Source: Karstenula rhodostoma CBS 690.94 | Lineage: Eukaryota; Ascomycota; Dothideomycetes; Pleosporales; Didymosphaeriaceae | DNA: 64,000 nt | NCBI GenBank assembly: GCA_010093485.1 | Contig: MU001492.1 | Coordinates: forward strand, 1,039,122-1,103,121 | Direction: 5' to 3' | In this document: piece by piece, positions 13,701 through 26,011 of the stretch | How the letters are laid out: each line of letters begins with the position of its first letter | How positions within the stretch are numbered: the first letter of the stretch is position 1 | Notes under the pieces: generated by a model | What the model saw: only the letters and a program-made list of their open reading frames with translations | The model's database searches: none | Told to the model about the DNA's origin: nothing | Made by a program: the position numbers and the translations under genes

Positions 13701-16700
13701 AGACTCTAGTATATCTTAGTTAACTAGTTTACTATTAATAGTAGATCCTTAAGCTACTAGCTTATCTAACTTAAATTAGTTTTAAATAGGTATTTTTTTA
13801 AGTTCTAGGTCCTCTATCTCTACCTAATTAAGATTATCTTTATAATAATTAATATACTTATAGATATAATATATATAATAATAGTAATAGGCCTTAGTAT
13901 TAGTCTTAAATAACTATCTCTAAAAGTTATAAATATTATCTATATACTAAAAGGGATAATAAAGTATAAGCTTAATATAATAGAAGTAGGCTAAATCTAA
14001 TATAGGAGAGTACTATAGATAATAGAATAGGATATATAGTTTAATTCTAGATTATCTAAAGGGGATCTTACTCTTATAATTAAAATATAAAAGGAAGTTA
14101 ATATAGTAGAGGCTATTAAGTATAGATAGGTATTCCTTATATCTCTAAAGTATTAACTTTCTATTCTAGAATAAAATACTATTAGGATTAAACTCTTTCT
14201 TATTTATCTATTAGACTTAATAAAAAAAGAATATAGTAAACTATACTTTTTTAAATTAGTAATTAATACTTATTATAACCTATATAGACTATATAAGTAG
14301 AAGGCTAAATAGTATATATATAACTTTTTAGGCTAAATAGTCTCTTTCCCTAATTATTTTATTTATAAGCTTAGATATAAATAAAGTAAAAGTATAATCT
14401 TTACTTAGGTAGGGAAGAATAGATACTATAAGGTTTATATAAGAAATAGTATATTTTTTAGCTTTTAAGGTATATATACTAATATACTAAGCTATACTAA
14501 TTATATTAGTATAAACTTAGATATTAGTATTAGCCCTCTAGCCTAATACTAATATAGAATAGAAAGGGTTAAATTATATATAATTATAAATAGGTTTAAA
14601 GCGTCTATATCGCTTTCTAGGGGGAATAATAAAAGTAGGGTATAAATAAGTAGACTAAGGAGCCTTAAACTTATAGGTTTTCTCTTCTATAGTAATATTC
14701 TTCTAAAAATAGTAACTAGAAATATATTAGTATATATAATACTAGGTAAGGATTAATAATAGTTTCTAGTTATTAAACTTTATTTCTATAAAAGGAAGTA
14801 ATAATAGTATTATAGTATTAATTAAAATAATAGTACTATTAGATTATATTAGTTTAGAATAGATTACTAAAATAGTATTAGACTAGTATTAGGCTAGGTA
14901 TTTAATATTAGCCTCTATAGCTAAAGGGCCTAATTCTAGGTCTAGATCTAGAGTATTACTAATATAGTAAAGCCTATAGTTATAGGTACTCCTATACCCC
15001 TACTATTTATAGTAATCCTAGGAGTTCTAGATATTAAGAAGAGGGATAAGAATATACTTTTTAAATATAGTAAATTAAATATAGAAATAGTAAGCTATAA
15101 TATAAGAATATTCTTTTAGAAAATTCTAAGTAAGTCTCCTCTATATATTTAAAGTTACTACCTACTACTCCTTAAATTATAGTATAAACTAGAGGAAATT
15201 ATACTAAAAGTTATTAGTAGTAGAGAAAGTAATAAATAAGGTAGGGCTTTTTAACTACTTAATCTAGAAAGTATTAGGTAGGTATTAGGTAGTTAAGGTT
15301 ATAATAACTTACTATAGTATTAAGCTTCCTACCTTTTTATTACTAGTATAGTTATATTCCCTAGAGCTAGGTACCTATATAAATAATAGAGTTAATTAGT
15401 AATACTTTTTAATTAGGCCCTAAAAAGGTAGTTTAAATATCCTTAGCCTATAATAGAAGACTATTAATACCTTACCTAGCTATAAAACTAGTCTATATTA
15501 TAGATATCTTTTATATTATTATATTAAATAGAGTAAATTAAAATTAAGGATAGTAAGTAAAATATCTATCTTTATAATAAAGAAAGTAATATATATAGAT
15601 AATAAAATTAACTTCTTATAGATAAGGCTTATTATAATTACCTATACTAGTAGAGTATAATAAAGGGAATATAAGACTTAGATAGTAAATACTCCTAGTA
15701 AACTTAGTAATTAGTATTAGGTAAATAGCTCCTATAGAGAGGTAAATATAGCTAGTATAAGAATAAATTTAGTCCTAAAAAAATTTAAATTTAGAGGTAA
15801 CTATACCTAAATTAAATATAGCTAAAACCTCTAAAGGCTTATCCTTATTTTTATATATATTATCCTTAGTACTAGCCTTTTTATTATTACTATATATACT
15901 CTTACCTCCTCCTTATATAGAAATAGTATTAGGTAGTATACTACCTATATTTAAAGGATAAGACTACTAACTAAAGGAGGTATTAAATATAATATTAGTT
16001 ATTTAACTAAAACTAGAGTCTTTAAGACTAAAGTAAAGGACCTCTAATTACTATTTAATAGAACTATTAATAGAAAGGAATATAAAAGTCTTATAATTAA
16101 TAGTAATATTTTAATAGCTAGAATAATAGGTAACTAGAAATAAAAGCTACTACTATATAATAGAATAGTATATATAGTAATCCTTCTTAAATTAGTAATT
16201 AATCTAATCTAGGTTATCCCCCTTAGTCTAGATAGGCTTTAGAATAATAATCTTAACCTCTTAAGAAAACTATAGAAGTTAAGAAAAAGGTATTACTATA
16301 TTAATAGTAAAGTTATAGATATAGCTATAATAATAGTATTAGGCCCCCCTATAGATATATATCTCTATAGTAATCTAGATCTAAGTAAGTAGATATTCTT
16401 CTATATTAGTAAGAGGTAGTAATAATAAAAGTAGAAGCCTTAGATTTATATTATTCCTACTTCTATATAATAGAATAAAATCTAGTCTATTATTCTTTAT
16501 CTAATTCTAGTAATAGTTATTATACTCTTTCTAGATAATATAGAGGTTAAACTACTAGTAATTATAAATAGAATAAATACTTATTTAAATATTCTTAAGC
16601 TCCTAATAGAATACTAATATATAGTTTAATTTTTTAGGTAGAAGTATAGGTTCCTATAGATAGTCTAGATTTATAGAATCTAAAGATTATTAAATAAAAG

Positions 16701-19700
16701 GATTCTACTAATATATTTAGTCTTTAGTAGTTATAAAGTCCTCTATAAAGAAATCCCTACTACTAAATTTATTCTTACTACTTTTATTACTATAATTAGG
16801 TATAGGACTATTAGAGGAGGTAAAGTCTAATATCTTACCTAATACCTATAGACCTAGGGATATAGGAGTAGGCTAGATAGGTATTTATATTATTATAAAT
16901 TAAATAGATTTTATATTTAAATCCTCTATATATAATAGTAAAGGAGTATATAGTATTAATTATATTATATTTAGCCTAGGAGAGGATATTAGAAGAGGGA
17001 TTTAATAGGCCTTATATAATAAATAATAGCTATTCTAAGATAACCTTTATAGGGTTAGTCTTATTAGGGTAAAGAGCTATAAAAGATTTAGTAAAGATAA
17101 TAGAGTATAAAATATAGAATATAGTTAAGTTATAGTATTAATAGGCCTACTAATAATATAGTATTTAGAAAGAGGTATAATAAAAGTTAGTAGAGAATAT
17201 TTTTATCTATAATATATATAGTATTTCTTTAGTTTTTTATTTATAAAGATATTAAGAACTAGATTAAGTAGATAACTATATTTATAGTAGAGTAATATAG
17301 GTCCCTAGCCTACTATTACTAATTAATAAAGAGATAGTATATAGCTAGAATAGGTAATATAATATAAAAATATATCTATAAAATAAATATTAGTCTAGGT
17401 ATTAGGTAAGGATATATATAAAAAAAAAGAGGTAAGGTATAATTAATCTATTTTAAAAGTTTATTTTATACTAATTTAGAAATATAATCTATTATAGGAG
17501 GAAATACTTTTATTTACTATTATCTATATAATTTTAGAAGAAGGGGAGAATAATATCTTCTATAATAGACTTAAATTACTTAGCTTTATAAAGGTACTAC
17601 TTAGCCTATTTCTAGAGCTCTAGAACCTTATAAAAAAGGATATACTCTTAGTTAAAATTATTAGAATACTTCTTATACTATTAATACTATCCTATAATAA
17701 TTATATAGTACTTAAGAAAGATATACTAATAAAGAAGTAAGGTATTATAAAGAGAGTATTATATAGTATCTATAGTAGAATATAATAGATTAGCTAGTAA
17801 AGATATATAGGATAATAGTATACTTTTTAATATAGAAGGATATAGTATTATAACTTTAGGGTAAGTAAATTTAAGGGGTAATAGTACCTATAAATCCCTA
17901 TTAATATTAGTTAAGATAATAATAAGGAGGGATATTTATATTTTATTCTATTTATTATAGCTATAATATTATTTTAGATAAGTATATTTATATTATATAT
18001 AATAGATACTTTAGTACTAAAAGGACTTCTACTCTATTAGAAGGTATTAGGAAGTACTATAGAAATAAAGGATATAAATAGTATTCTATAGGTATAGAAT
18101 ATCTTAGAAGATATTAAAGTAGATAAAGGAGATAATATAAAACTACTAGAAGTATTATTAAAGTTAAGTATTATAATAGCGTTATAGTAAAAGGATAAAT
18201 AAAGGATAAAGTTAAATTAAGTTAAAAAGAAAGTTTTAAGTTTTTAAAGTATTAGTTAGTATTAGGCTAGACTAATACCTAAAGAAGGATTATATACTAG
18301 GTAAATATTTAGAAATATATAGCTAAGTTTAATATTCTATAACTAGAATAGTTATAGATAATATATTAGTTATATTAGTATTTAGGGAAATATTATTATA
18401 TTACGTTTTAAGGACTAATTAGAATATATAAAATACCTTTTTTTAGCTAATAGAAAGCCTAAAATCCTCTATCCTAATTAGATAATATATAGTCTTAAGG
18501 TTTAGCCAGCTATATAGAAGCTCTACTATAATAGTTTACTTTCTTACTTTATTTATTATAAATAATAATTATAAAGTCTATTAGTAAGTTTCTTATATAT
18601 ATATATAGTATTACTAATATAATATTACTAATTTAGGGCTTACTAGAATTACTTCTATAGTAGTTAACTAGGAATAGAAACTTTACTACTAAGTAGTAAA
18701 AAATAATTATAATAGTTTTTAAAAATTAAGAGGAACTAGACTTTATAATAAAAATAATTATAATTAAGATAAAATAACTTATATAGTTAATAAATATAAA
18801 GTAGGTAATAGCTACCCTATAATAGTAGGTAAAGTAAGAAGTAGTAGATAATATTAATAGTAATAATAGATAGGTAATAGTAATAGTAATAATAATAGGG
18901 TAATATACTAAGCTATAAACTATAAGCTATAGATAAAAGTTAAAAATATTAGTAAATATAAATAAGGAGAGTTAGTATTTAAATAACTATTAGTTAATAT
19001 TATACTAATAATTAAAAAAGTATAAAAATATATATAAAAAAAAAGATCTAAATTATATAAATAAAGGTTTAAAAGTAAATAAATAAGTATTAAAAAAGGA
19101 TAAAAAGGTTTCTCTTTTATATAAATATATTATATAGTTCTATAGGCCTAGATTAGAATTTAGACTAAATAATTTCTATTAAATTTCTTAAAGTTAGAGA
19201 GGTATTTAGAGATTTAAAAAAATTTAAAAAATATAATAATAGTAAATAGAGGTATTTCTATTATATTATTTATAGTATTTTTAGTATACTACTTAGGTAT
19301 ATTAAGAGAAGCTAGAGTAATTATAATAAAAATAATAAAAGTTATAGTTAAATTAAATATAATACTTCGCGAGCTTAGGCAAGCCACGGTAAAACTCGAT
19401 AAAGGAACTTAGTAGGATACTAAAATATAAATAAAAGTTATAGTATTTTCTTTCTCTTTAATAGTTTAAATATATAGTTTATTTTTTTCCTATAATTATT
19501 TTTTCTAGTAACTAATAATAGCCTCTAGTTTAATATATATTTTATTTATTTTATAGTTAAAGCTATATTATAGCTTAATTTTCTTTTTAGATAAAAATTA
19601 AATCTATTATTCTAGTACTTTAGTCTTTAGCTATATTTAATTAACTTTTTCTTAAGTTTTAGATATAGTAGTATTAGTCTATTATAGGTATTTATAGAAA

Positions 19701-20990
19701 TCTAGAATATAGATAAAATATAAGAGTATATTTTTAGTAAAGTATTTATTCTATAGATTTTCTACTATATTAAATAGGTATAAGGGGTAGGGTATTAGTA
19801 TAATACTAGTAATAGTAGATATAGATAGTTAGTTTTTAAATAGGAGCTATATAGTATTATAGAGCTAGTAGGGTTTATATATACTATTATTAGTATATAG
19901 AGAGTAGATAGGAAAAGAAATAGCTATTAAATTATTATATTAATTTAAAATAGCTATATATAGTAGGTAGTAACTAAAAGGGTAGATTAAATAATAAAAT
20001 ATAGTTTAAAGAGCTACTAAAGGCTTAGTAATATAAAAATAGTTTTTTTTTAAAAATATTTTAGTAGTTTAATTATACTAAATAATCTTATTTAATTAGA
20101 TAGTAGATAGGTTACCTATATATTATTTAATTGGCTGGCTAGACTATACTATAATAGTATCTATATTATTATATAATTTAGTATTTAAATAAATCTTTAT
20201 TACTTATTTATATATAAAATAAGCTAGTTTATATTAAAATAAATATAATTTATATATATACTACTCTATAGAATACTAATATATATACCTAATTTACCTA
20301 TATTTATATTTAATAATAAACTTATAAATACTAATTTAAAACCCTTTTTATAAATATTATTAATTAGTAATATTTAATAAATATAAAGGTTAATAAGGTA
20401 TTTATACTATATTAAATTTAATATTTCTTTTTTAATTAAAATAAAAACCTTTTTTAAAATTAAATAAATAAAAAGTAATTTAGTTATTAAAAATATAAAG
20501 TTTATTATAAATATACTAATAGAGTTTTATATAAATTAGTAAGGTATTTTATAGTATTTCTAGATATTTCTTTATTACTAGATAGTTATAATAGTAGCTT
20601 TATATATAAAAAAAAAGTACTAGACTTATAATTATAATAGTAAAAAGAAATTTAAATACTCTTTTATTTAAAAAATAAATTAATTAGATTACTATATAAA
20701 AAAAATTATCTAAAAAACTAGTTATATACTATACTTATTCTAAATTAGTTTAGTATTTATATTAAAATATTCCTTATTAGGGTTAATTAGAATTTTTAAA
20801 ATCCTAATATATTAAGTATTATTATATTCTTAATAACTTAGTATATATAATCTAGACTTTATTATAATTACTATTTCCCCCCTAATTATATATAGAAGTT
20901 CTAGTAATTTAAAGGGTATTAGATAGGGATAGAGATAAAGTTATATTATTCTAGTATTATCTAAGGCCCCTAAAAAATAGCTTAAACCTT
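10787..20990. repeat. AT-rich RIP-degraded repeat block, right of the LTR element
   Basis: These ten kilobases have the same composition as the left flank: TA-rich, nearly free of CA and TG, and without open frames over 60 codons. No second LTR pair or terminal inverted repeat was found by eye. A simple TAATAG-type repeat lies at about 18847-18901. A short island at about 19366-19412 keeps CG, CA and TG words such as gcaagccacgg, unlike its surroundings. Decayed transposon coding sequence is probably present, but I cannot assign a family. Confidence 0.8.
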
Positions 20991-21624
20991 AAGTAAACAC
21001 TACGTAAGCGATATCACACAAGGCGCCAAGGTCCGGGCCCAAATCGAACAACTAGTCGCGGGGATGTCCAAGGCGCTAGCGTTATCGCCGCGCCAACGTC
21101 CGCACCAATAGTGGGGCCTGGACGGATAGACCGGAACAACTTCTCGCATCGTTGGAACCTCATTCGCGGCAGCGAGCGTGCTGAGTTATCGGTTTGCAGG
21201 GTGGGGTCAATGGTTTAGCGATGGGTGATTGGGATATCGGGCATTTGATAGGCTCAGATCAGGGGGTTAGGGTTTTAGGGCTTAGGAGTTTGGATCGTTG
21301 TTGCACATCTCCGACTTCATCCCCGCACCTGGGTGGCCCAGACATTCTGGGTGTCAGAACATATATGTAGGTGCGATGCCCACAACAACTGATATCATAG
21401 CCGACCAGTTTCACGGAATATCAACAACTAGTCACTGAGCTGTTCATGTGCAGTCGAAGGTTGACGGAAGAACCCTTATAACGTTAACTATCACAACGCT
21501 TCAAGGCTCGAATTGCTTCTCAGCCAAACCCTACAACTTTCCCAAATCCACATCGTACAAGCACCGCACAAGCACCGCACAAGAACAAAGAGCCATTAAG
21601 TTCATCGATTCATCGACGACCACC
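20991..21624. other. Border zone between the AT-rich block and normal DNA, no gene seen
   Basis: Composition changes within a few tens of bases, from TA-rich (last clear stretch near 20,980) to ordinary GC content (from about 21,005, gcgatatcacacaaggcgcc). No coding region is supported. A GT-rich stretch at 21261-21290 contains ttaggg-like words but is not a telomere array. Confidence 0.6.
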
Positions 21625-21855
21625 ATGTCGCCTCCTCAAACCGAATACGTTTATATCCCTAACTTGATCGGCGGCCAAATGCTACGCATCCCAGTCTTTT
21701 CACTGGAAGCTGATTACGAGGAGGAGGAGGATGTCACCATTCCCTCGCCTTCCGATCTCACCATCGACACTTCCGCCCTCCCCATACCCGCTCGCGACGC
21801 GTCACCAACACCGAGCGTTGACTCTACTGTGGAGAGTGTGGAAGAAGCAGAGTGA
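21625..21855 (+). CDS. Small acidic hypothetical protein, 76 aa
   Basis: Single-exon ORF starting at an ATG in a good context (caccATG). The frame is open further upstream, but only from a GTG codon, so the 76-residue start at 21625 is preferred. The product opens MSPPQTEYVYIPNLIGG, has an acidic run of E residues at about 33-37, and is rich in S, T, P and D at its end. No signal peptide, membrane segment or known domain is visible. It is the first plausible gene after the AT-rich block. Its brevity and low complexity make it uncertain, and no function can be given. Confidence 0.4.
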   Translation: MSPPQTEYVYIPNLIGGQMLRIPVFSLEADYEEEEDVTIPSPSDLTIDTSALPIPARDASPTPSVDSTVESVEEAE

Positions 21856-22244
21856 ATCCCCGTCGCACTAGTTTGAGTATGGAGACCTAGCCTAAGAGAC
21901 GATCTGCAGATCGTTGCCTACCGTGTGGAAGTGCAGGAACGAATCGTTGCGAAACAAGCGACGCGGCAGACATCATCACACAACAATACAAGACACGATC
22001 GCTTCGCGGTTGCGACGATCGCCCATGCGAAAGTCAAATACGGGCATGCAGGCCAAGCTGGATTCAGCGATGCAAGATGGAGATGCTCGCAAGATGTGAA
22101 TAGTCCCAGGGCAGAACGGGACGCAGGGCGGGGAACGGGGTACCTTTTTCTATGGCATCATGTTTTAGATACCACATACTGATTTCAACACCACTACATC
22201 ACTGTCAAATACAATTTGAACCGCTTCATATTAGACTTCGCTGT
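21856..22244. other. Intergenic, nothing recognised
   Basis: About 390 bp of normal composition between the small ORF and the ligase relic. Short overlapping frames occur but none resembles a protein. Confidence 0.4.
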
Positions 22245-22410
22245 CTACAGTCTACTCTTCACAACGCCTTCTTCTTCTTCTTCTGCCTTCGCCTCATTTC
22301 TCAGCTCTCTCCTCAGGATCTTGCCCACCGCATTCTTCGGAAGCTCATCTACGAACCTAACACCCCCTCTCAACTGCTTGTAGTTCGACCTCACATGTAG
22401 CCATGGTAAT
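22245..22410 (-). pseudogene. C-terminal relic of an AMP-dependent acyl-CoA synthetase / 4-coumarate-CoA ligase-like gene
   Basis: On the minus strand about 50 codons read as the extreme C-terminus of an ANL-superfamily ligase. The stretch YKQLRGGVRFVDELPKNAVG is followed by KILRRELRNEA. This matches the A10 motif PK..GKILRR, with the catalytic lysine position retained. The frame ends in a consensus PTS1 tripeptide, SRL, before the stop at 22247-22245. Upstream on the same strand (22,470-23,460) there is no trace of the other roughly 500 residues, only GC-rich repeats and then a gene on the opposite strand. I infer a truncated remnant left when the rest of the gene was lost near the AT-block border. 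A last exon of a distant gene is less likely. Confidence 0.65.
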
Positions 22411-22631
22411 GAGTCGACAGCTCGGGGTAGGACACAATGCCATGGGCGCGGTGATGTCATGAGGGACACGGATGCAGCCGAAGACGCCGCGAAGGAAAAA
22501 AAAGCAGGAATCGGGTGCGAAAAGCGGTGGGCACGCTAGAATTTTTGCTGTATTGACGCGCTGAAACGTGGGCTTGGAGGACTGGGCTGGGCTGGGCGAT
22601 GAAGGGGTGGATGGTTGTGGTTGTGGCGGAT

Positions 22632-22670
22632 GGTGCAGGTGCAGGTGCAGGTGCGGGTGCGGGTGCAGGG
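22632..22670. repeat. GGTGCA/GGTGCG hexanucleotide microsatellite
   Basis: Six or so consecutive hexamers with A/G variation at the last position, in noncoding GC-rich DNA. Confidence 0.8.
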
Positions 22671-23119
22671 GGGCGTGCCTTCCAGGCTTCCAGGCGCCGG
22701 GCGGACAGCGGCGTTTGTTTCTGCCGTGAAACATTGCGGCTCTGCGCTGCTGCACCGTACATCAATGATCAATCCATGTACTGCTCCCGTGGCTGCACTG
22801 TGCCGCCCGCCCCCGTCTCGCGCGGCTCTGCCTCTGCCTCTGCCTCTGCATGGCCGTGGCGCATCTGGGACGGACTGGGACGATGCGCTCTCGTCGCTGG
22901 CAGTGGCAGGTACAGGTAGAGACTCTAGGCTGGCGGGTAGCGGCTGCGTCACAAGCCCCCACACCGCGCGGCGAAGGCTGACGCGGTGTGCGAGGCTCCA
23001 CCCGCCATTTGCAGCGGCCAGCCAGCTCGCTCGCGCCCTCGTTCTTCGCACCCACCCACAGCCCGTCGCAGCGTCGCAGTCTCGCCGCCCCTTGCTATGA
23101 TGCGCGCTGCGTCCACCAA

Positions 23120-23160
23120 GCCAGCACGCCAGCACGCCAGCACGCCAGCACGCCAGCAAG
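23120..23160. repeat. CCAGCACG octanucleotide microsatellite
   Basis: About five copies of an 8-bp unit, ending in the variant cagcaag. It lies between the ligase relic and the GH79 gene. Confidence 0.8.
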
Positions 23161-23464
23161 CAAGCTGGCAAGCCACGGTGACATCACGAGCAGCAGCCCC
23201 GGCAGTGTGTGGCCCGCGGACCCCCTTTGACTTTGGCTTTGGCGATCCCGCTGCTTTCCCTAGCCACACGCGCGCCCGGGCGTCGCCCAAATAGGTTCCA
23301 ATAATGCTTGATTAGCGACCCGAGTGCCTGCTGCCGTACCGTGTACCGTGTACCGTGTACATGCGAAGTTTGCTGCTCTCCTGCGCGTCCTGCCCGACCT
23401 CGCCTCCCTCCCCGACCTCTCCTCCGCTGCACTTTGGGGCGCCGCATCGAGTCCCTGTCCAGCC

Positions 23465-25263
23465 ATGCCACGCTCGTTGTTTCCAGCATTTGCCTGCTGG
23501 GCCGCCCTCGCTCCCTCGCTGTCCGCCGCCGCCTCGCTGTCGCTGTCGCCCTCCCCTAGTCGCTCCGACGCCCACGTCTCGGACAACCTCGACCCTTCGT
23601 TTGCCGGCTTTGGCATCGAGCCCTCGAATCTCTTTTCCTTCACCGGCTGGAACGAGCCCAATGAATTCTCCATCCAGCTGCTGCAGAACCTGGCCGACTA
23701 TTCCGGCTCACCCCCTCACATCCGCGTCGGCGGCAACACCCAGGACTACATGATCTTCGATGCAGACTACGAGGATTTCGGCTGGAAGAAGAACCCCCGC
23801 TCCACTGCACAGGGCGTCATCGCCGCAGACTCCATGATCATCGGGCCCAACTACATCGCTGCCCTCGACCGCTTCCCCAAAGACACCTTCATCACCTACG
23901 GGCTCAATCTCGCCTACCAGGGCAACGACTACCTGGCCAAGATCGTCAACCACTCCGAGGCCGTCGTGAAGAACCTGAAAAACACCCGCCTCTACTCGTT
24001 CGAAATCGGCAACGAGCCCGATCTTTACCTCGAGAATGGCATGCGTGCGGCGCCTTGGGACGGCCGCACCTTCACCACCCAGTTCATGGAGCGCGCCGAC
24101 ACCGTCTACCAAAAAGTCCTGAAGCCTGCAGGCATGGCTCCCACCTTTTTCGAGCCTCCCGCTACCGCATCCACCATCGGCACCTCGTTTGAGATCGCCA
24201 TGTTGGATAACGCCGGCATATTGGATAGAATGAACGGAGAATACTACGTGGGGTGGTGGAACCAGCACGACTATTTTTACTGTATGTTGTCGCGCAGACC
24301 CACCCTCTCGTCATTTGCTTACCCCTTCTAGTCATTGGTGTAACCCCAACCCCCATAACCCTAGATGACCTCATGGACATGGACCAAACCAACACGCAGT
24401 TTGCATACTGGGAAAAGCAGATCAAGATTGCTCTCGGCACCGGCGTTCCCTATGTCCTGCGTGAAATGAGCTCCATCGGCCCCATCGGCATGCACAAAGT
24501 CAGCGACACCTTTGGAGCATCGCTCTGGACCCTCAACTTTTTCCTCTACGTGGCCACACTCAACGTTTCCTCGGTCCAGATGCACATGACTGACAACTCC
24601 AATGCCAGTGCTTGGCAACCCATCAATGTGTACGGCAAAGACCCTTTTGTGCGACCACAGTACTACGCCCATGCCGCCGTGGCACAGATCATTGGAAACG
24701 GCAACGGAACCACTCAGATTGGCCCCCTCGATGTCGGCGGTGCTGGTGGCGAATACAAGGGACGCATCCGCGCATATTCCGCCTACGCAAATAGCGCGTT
24801 GCAAGCCGTCATTCTCATCAACTCGAAACAAGCCAATGTTTCCGAGTCGAACAAGGCCAGCTTCACCTTTAATCTCAACATGGGCGCGTCCAACGCAAAC
24901 AAGAGAATCTATATTTCATACCTGACCGCAGAAGGTGCTGATTCGCTGTCTGGTACCACCTGGAACGGCATGACATACTCCGATGAGGACGGCAAGGCCA
25001 GTGTCGTTGACGAGAGCATCTATCAATACTCTTTGGATGGCAATGGCGCCTTTTCCATTGCTGTGCGCGACTCCGAAGCCGTCGTCGCCAATCTCGACTG
25101 GCAGCTCGGCTCTAACAAGGTCATCAAGGTCGACGGGTCCACAACATCTGGAAGCAGAAGAAAGAATGCTGCATCACCATCAGTCACTGGCGCAAAACCT
25201 GCCATCTGGGCAGCGGTGCTTGTGTCGGTGCTCACTTTCGCAGCCTCGCTCGGTGCGTTTTAA
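23465..25263 (+). CDS. GH79 family glycoside hydrolase (beta-glucuronidase/heparanase-like), probably GPI-anchored
   Basis: Two exons, 23465-24281 and 24332-25263, with a 50-bp intron (GTATGT...TTCTAG) that restores the reading HDYFYFIGVTP. The product is 582 aa. Residues 1-23 form a secretion signal. The TIM-barrel carries FEIGNEPDLY with the acid/base glutamate at about 184, and VLREMSSIGP with the nucleophile glutamate at about 317, the two catalytic positions of clan GH-A. The last third (from about 400) is the beta-sandwich domain typical of fungal GH79. The tail has an S/G/R-rich spacer followed by a hydrophobic end (AIWAAVLVSVLTFAASLGAF), the layout of a GPI-anchor signal. The role inferred is trimming glucuronic-acid-bearing glycans at the cell surface. 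The exact substrate is unknown. Confidence 0.88.
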
Positions 25264-26011
25264 TTGGCCACCAGGACATGCATGATTTTCCTTTCTGTTG
25301 CTATCATACCAGCTCTCCTTCCTTTTCCTTTTGTCTCGCATGAGGTTTGATATCATCCCCCTCCGACATTGCACTGCATTAGAATGGCGTTCTACTTGGC
25401 ATCACATTGGACTTTTCTCATTGTTTTTCCAGCGACAACCCTGCATTTCCGATTTTGGACATGACCTGGGCCATGATATTTGGCATTCCTGGGTATCAAT
25501 CCGAGCTTGTATGGACTTTGTTTCCGGTGTTTATATGTCGAGGCTGAGGGACGCATTGCGGGATTGTATATATAACTCCCGCTTTTCCTATTGTTACAAG
25601 CTGGCCATGCCCGAGATAGCCAGAGGGCTCTGTATACGTCAGAGGTATGGATAACTGAACATACTTAATACGGTGCGTACGACCTTCTTCATATAACACT
25701 CTCCAGCCGTGCATGACGTGGACATGACGTGGACACTGATCACAAGCACCAGAAGGGAGGCAGTGTTCTCCGACTGGGCTTGATGAGCACGTGTACTGCC
25801 GAAGCATGGTGGCGCTTGACTGTATCCCGCCCTACCTGAACTTCATTCAACATTATGACCCATGCGACAGGGCAATGTCTTGAAGCAGACCATGCGAAAG
25901 ATCGTGCCTAATAATAGGTTTCATTAGGCGCACATGGTATGCACATCCACACCGTACCATACGCAGGGGTTGATCGCAATCATTCCACCTTCCGCTTCAC
26001 CGACCATAGCT
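25264..26011. other. Convergent intergenic region, nothing recognised
   Basis: About 750 bp between two converging genes, presumably holding both 3' untranslated regions. An open frame at 25298-25654 has no protein-like features. Confidence 0.5.

Larger units (their letters stand above)
22470..23464. other. GC-rich intergenic region with microsatellites, upstream of the GH79 gene
   Basis: About 1 kb without a credible gene. Many overlapping frames are open because of low-complexity GC-rich sequence. It contains a GGTGCA/GGTGCG hexamer array (22632-22670), a CTCTGC array (22826-22849), a CCAGCACG array (23120-23160) and a GTACCGT heptamer array (23336-23360). The last lies about 100 bp before the GH79 start codon and may fall in its 5' leader. 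Confidence 0.6.

Noticed and set aside
10787..20990. Search for a second LTR pair, TIRs or a LINE/copia pol
   Set aside because: No convincing direct or inverted terminal pair or motif order could be found by eye. RIP decay makes family assignment unsafe.
21261..21290. TTAGGG-like words resembling telomere repeat
   Set aside because: Only two imperfect words with irregular spacing. There is no tandem array, so it does not mark a chromosome end.
22536..23294. Several overlapping open frames of 80-211 codons on both strands
   Set aside because: They are by-products of GC-rich microsatellites (A/C/R-rich low-complexity translations) and overlap each other on both strands.
23324..23464. N-terminal extension of the GH79 frame
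   Set aside because: It lacks an ATG at its beginning and shows no protein-like pattern. The ATG at 23465 directly precedes a good signal peptide.
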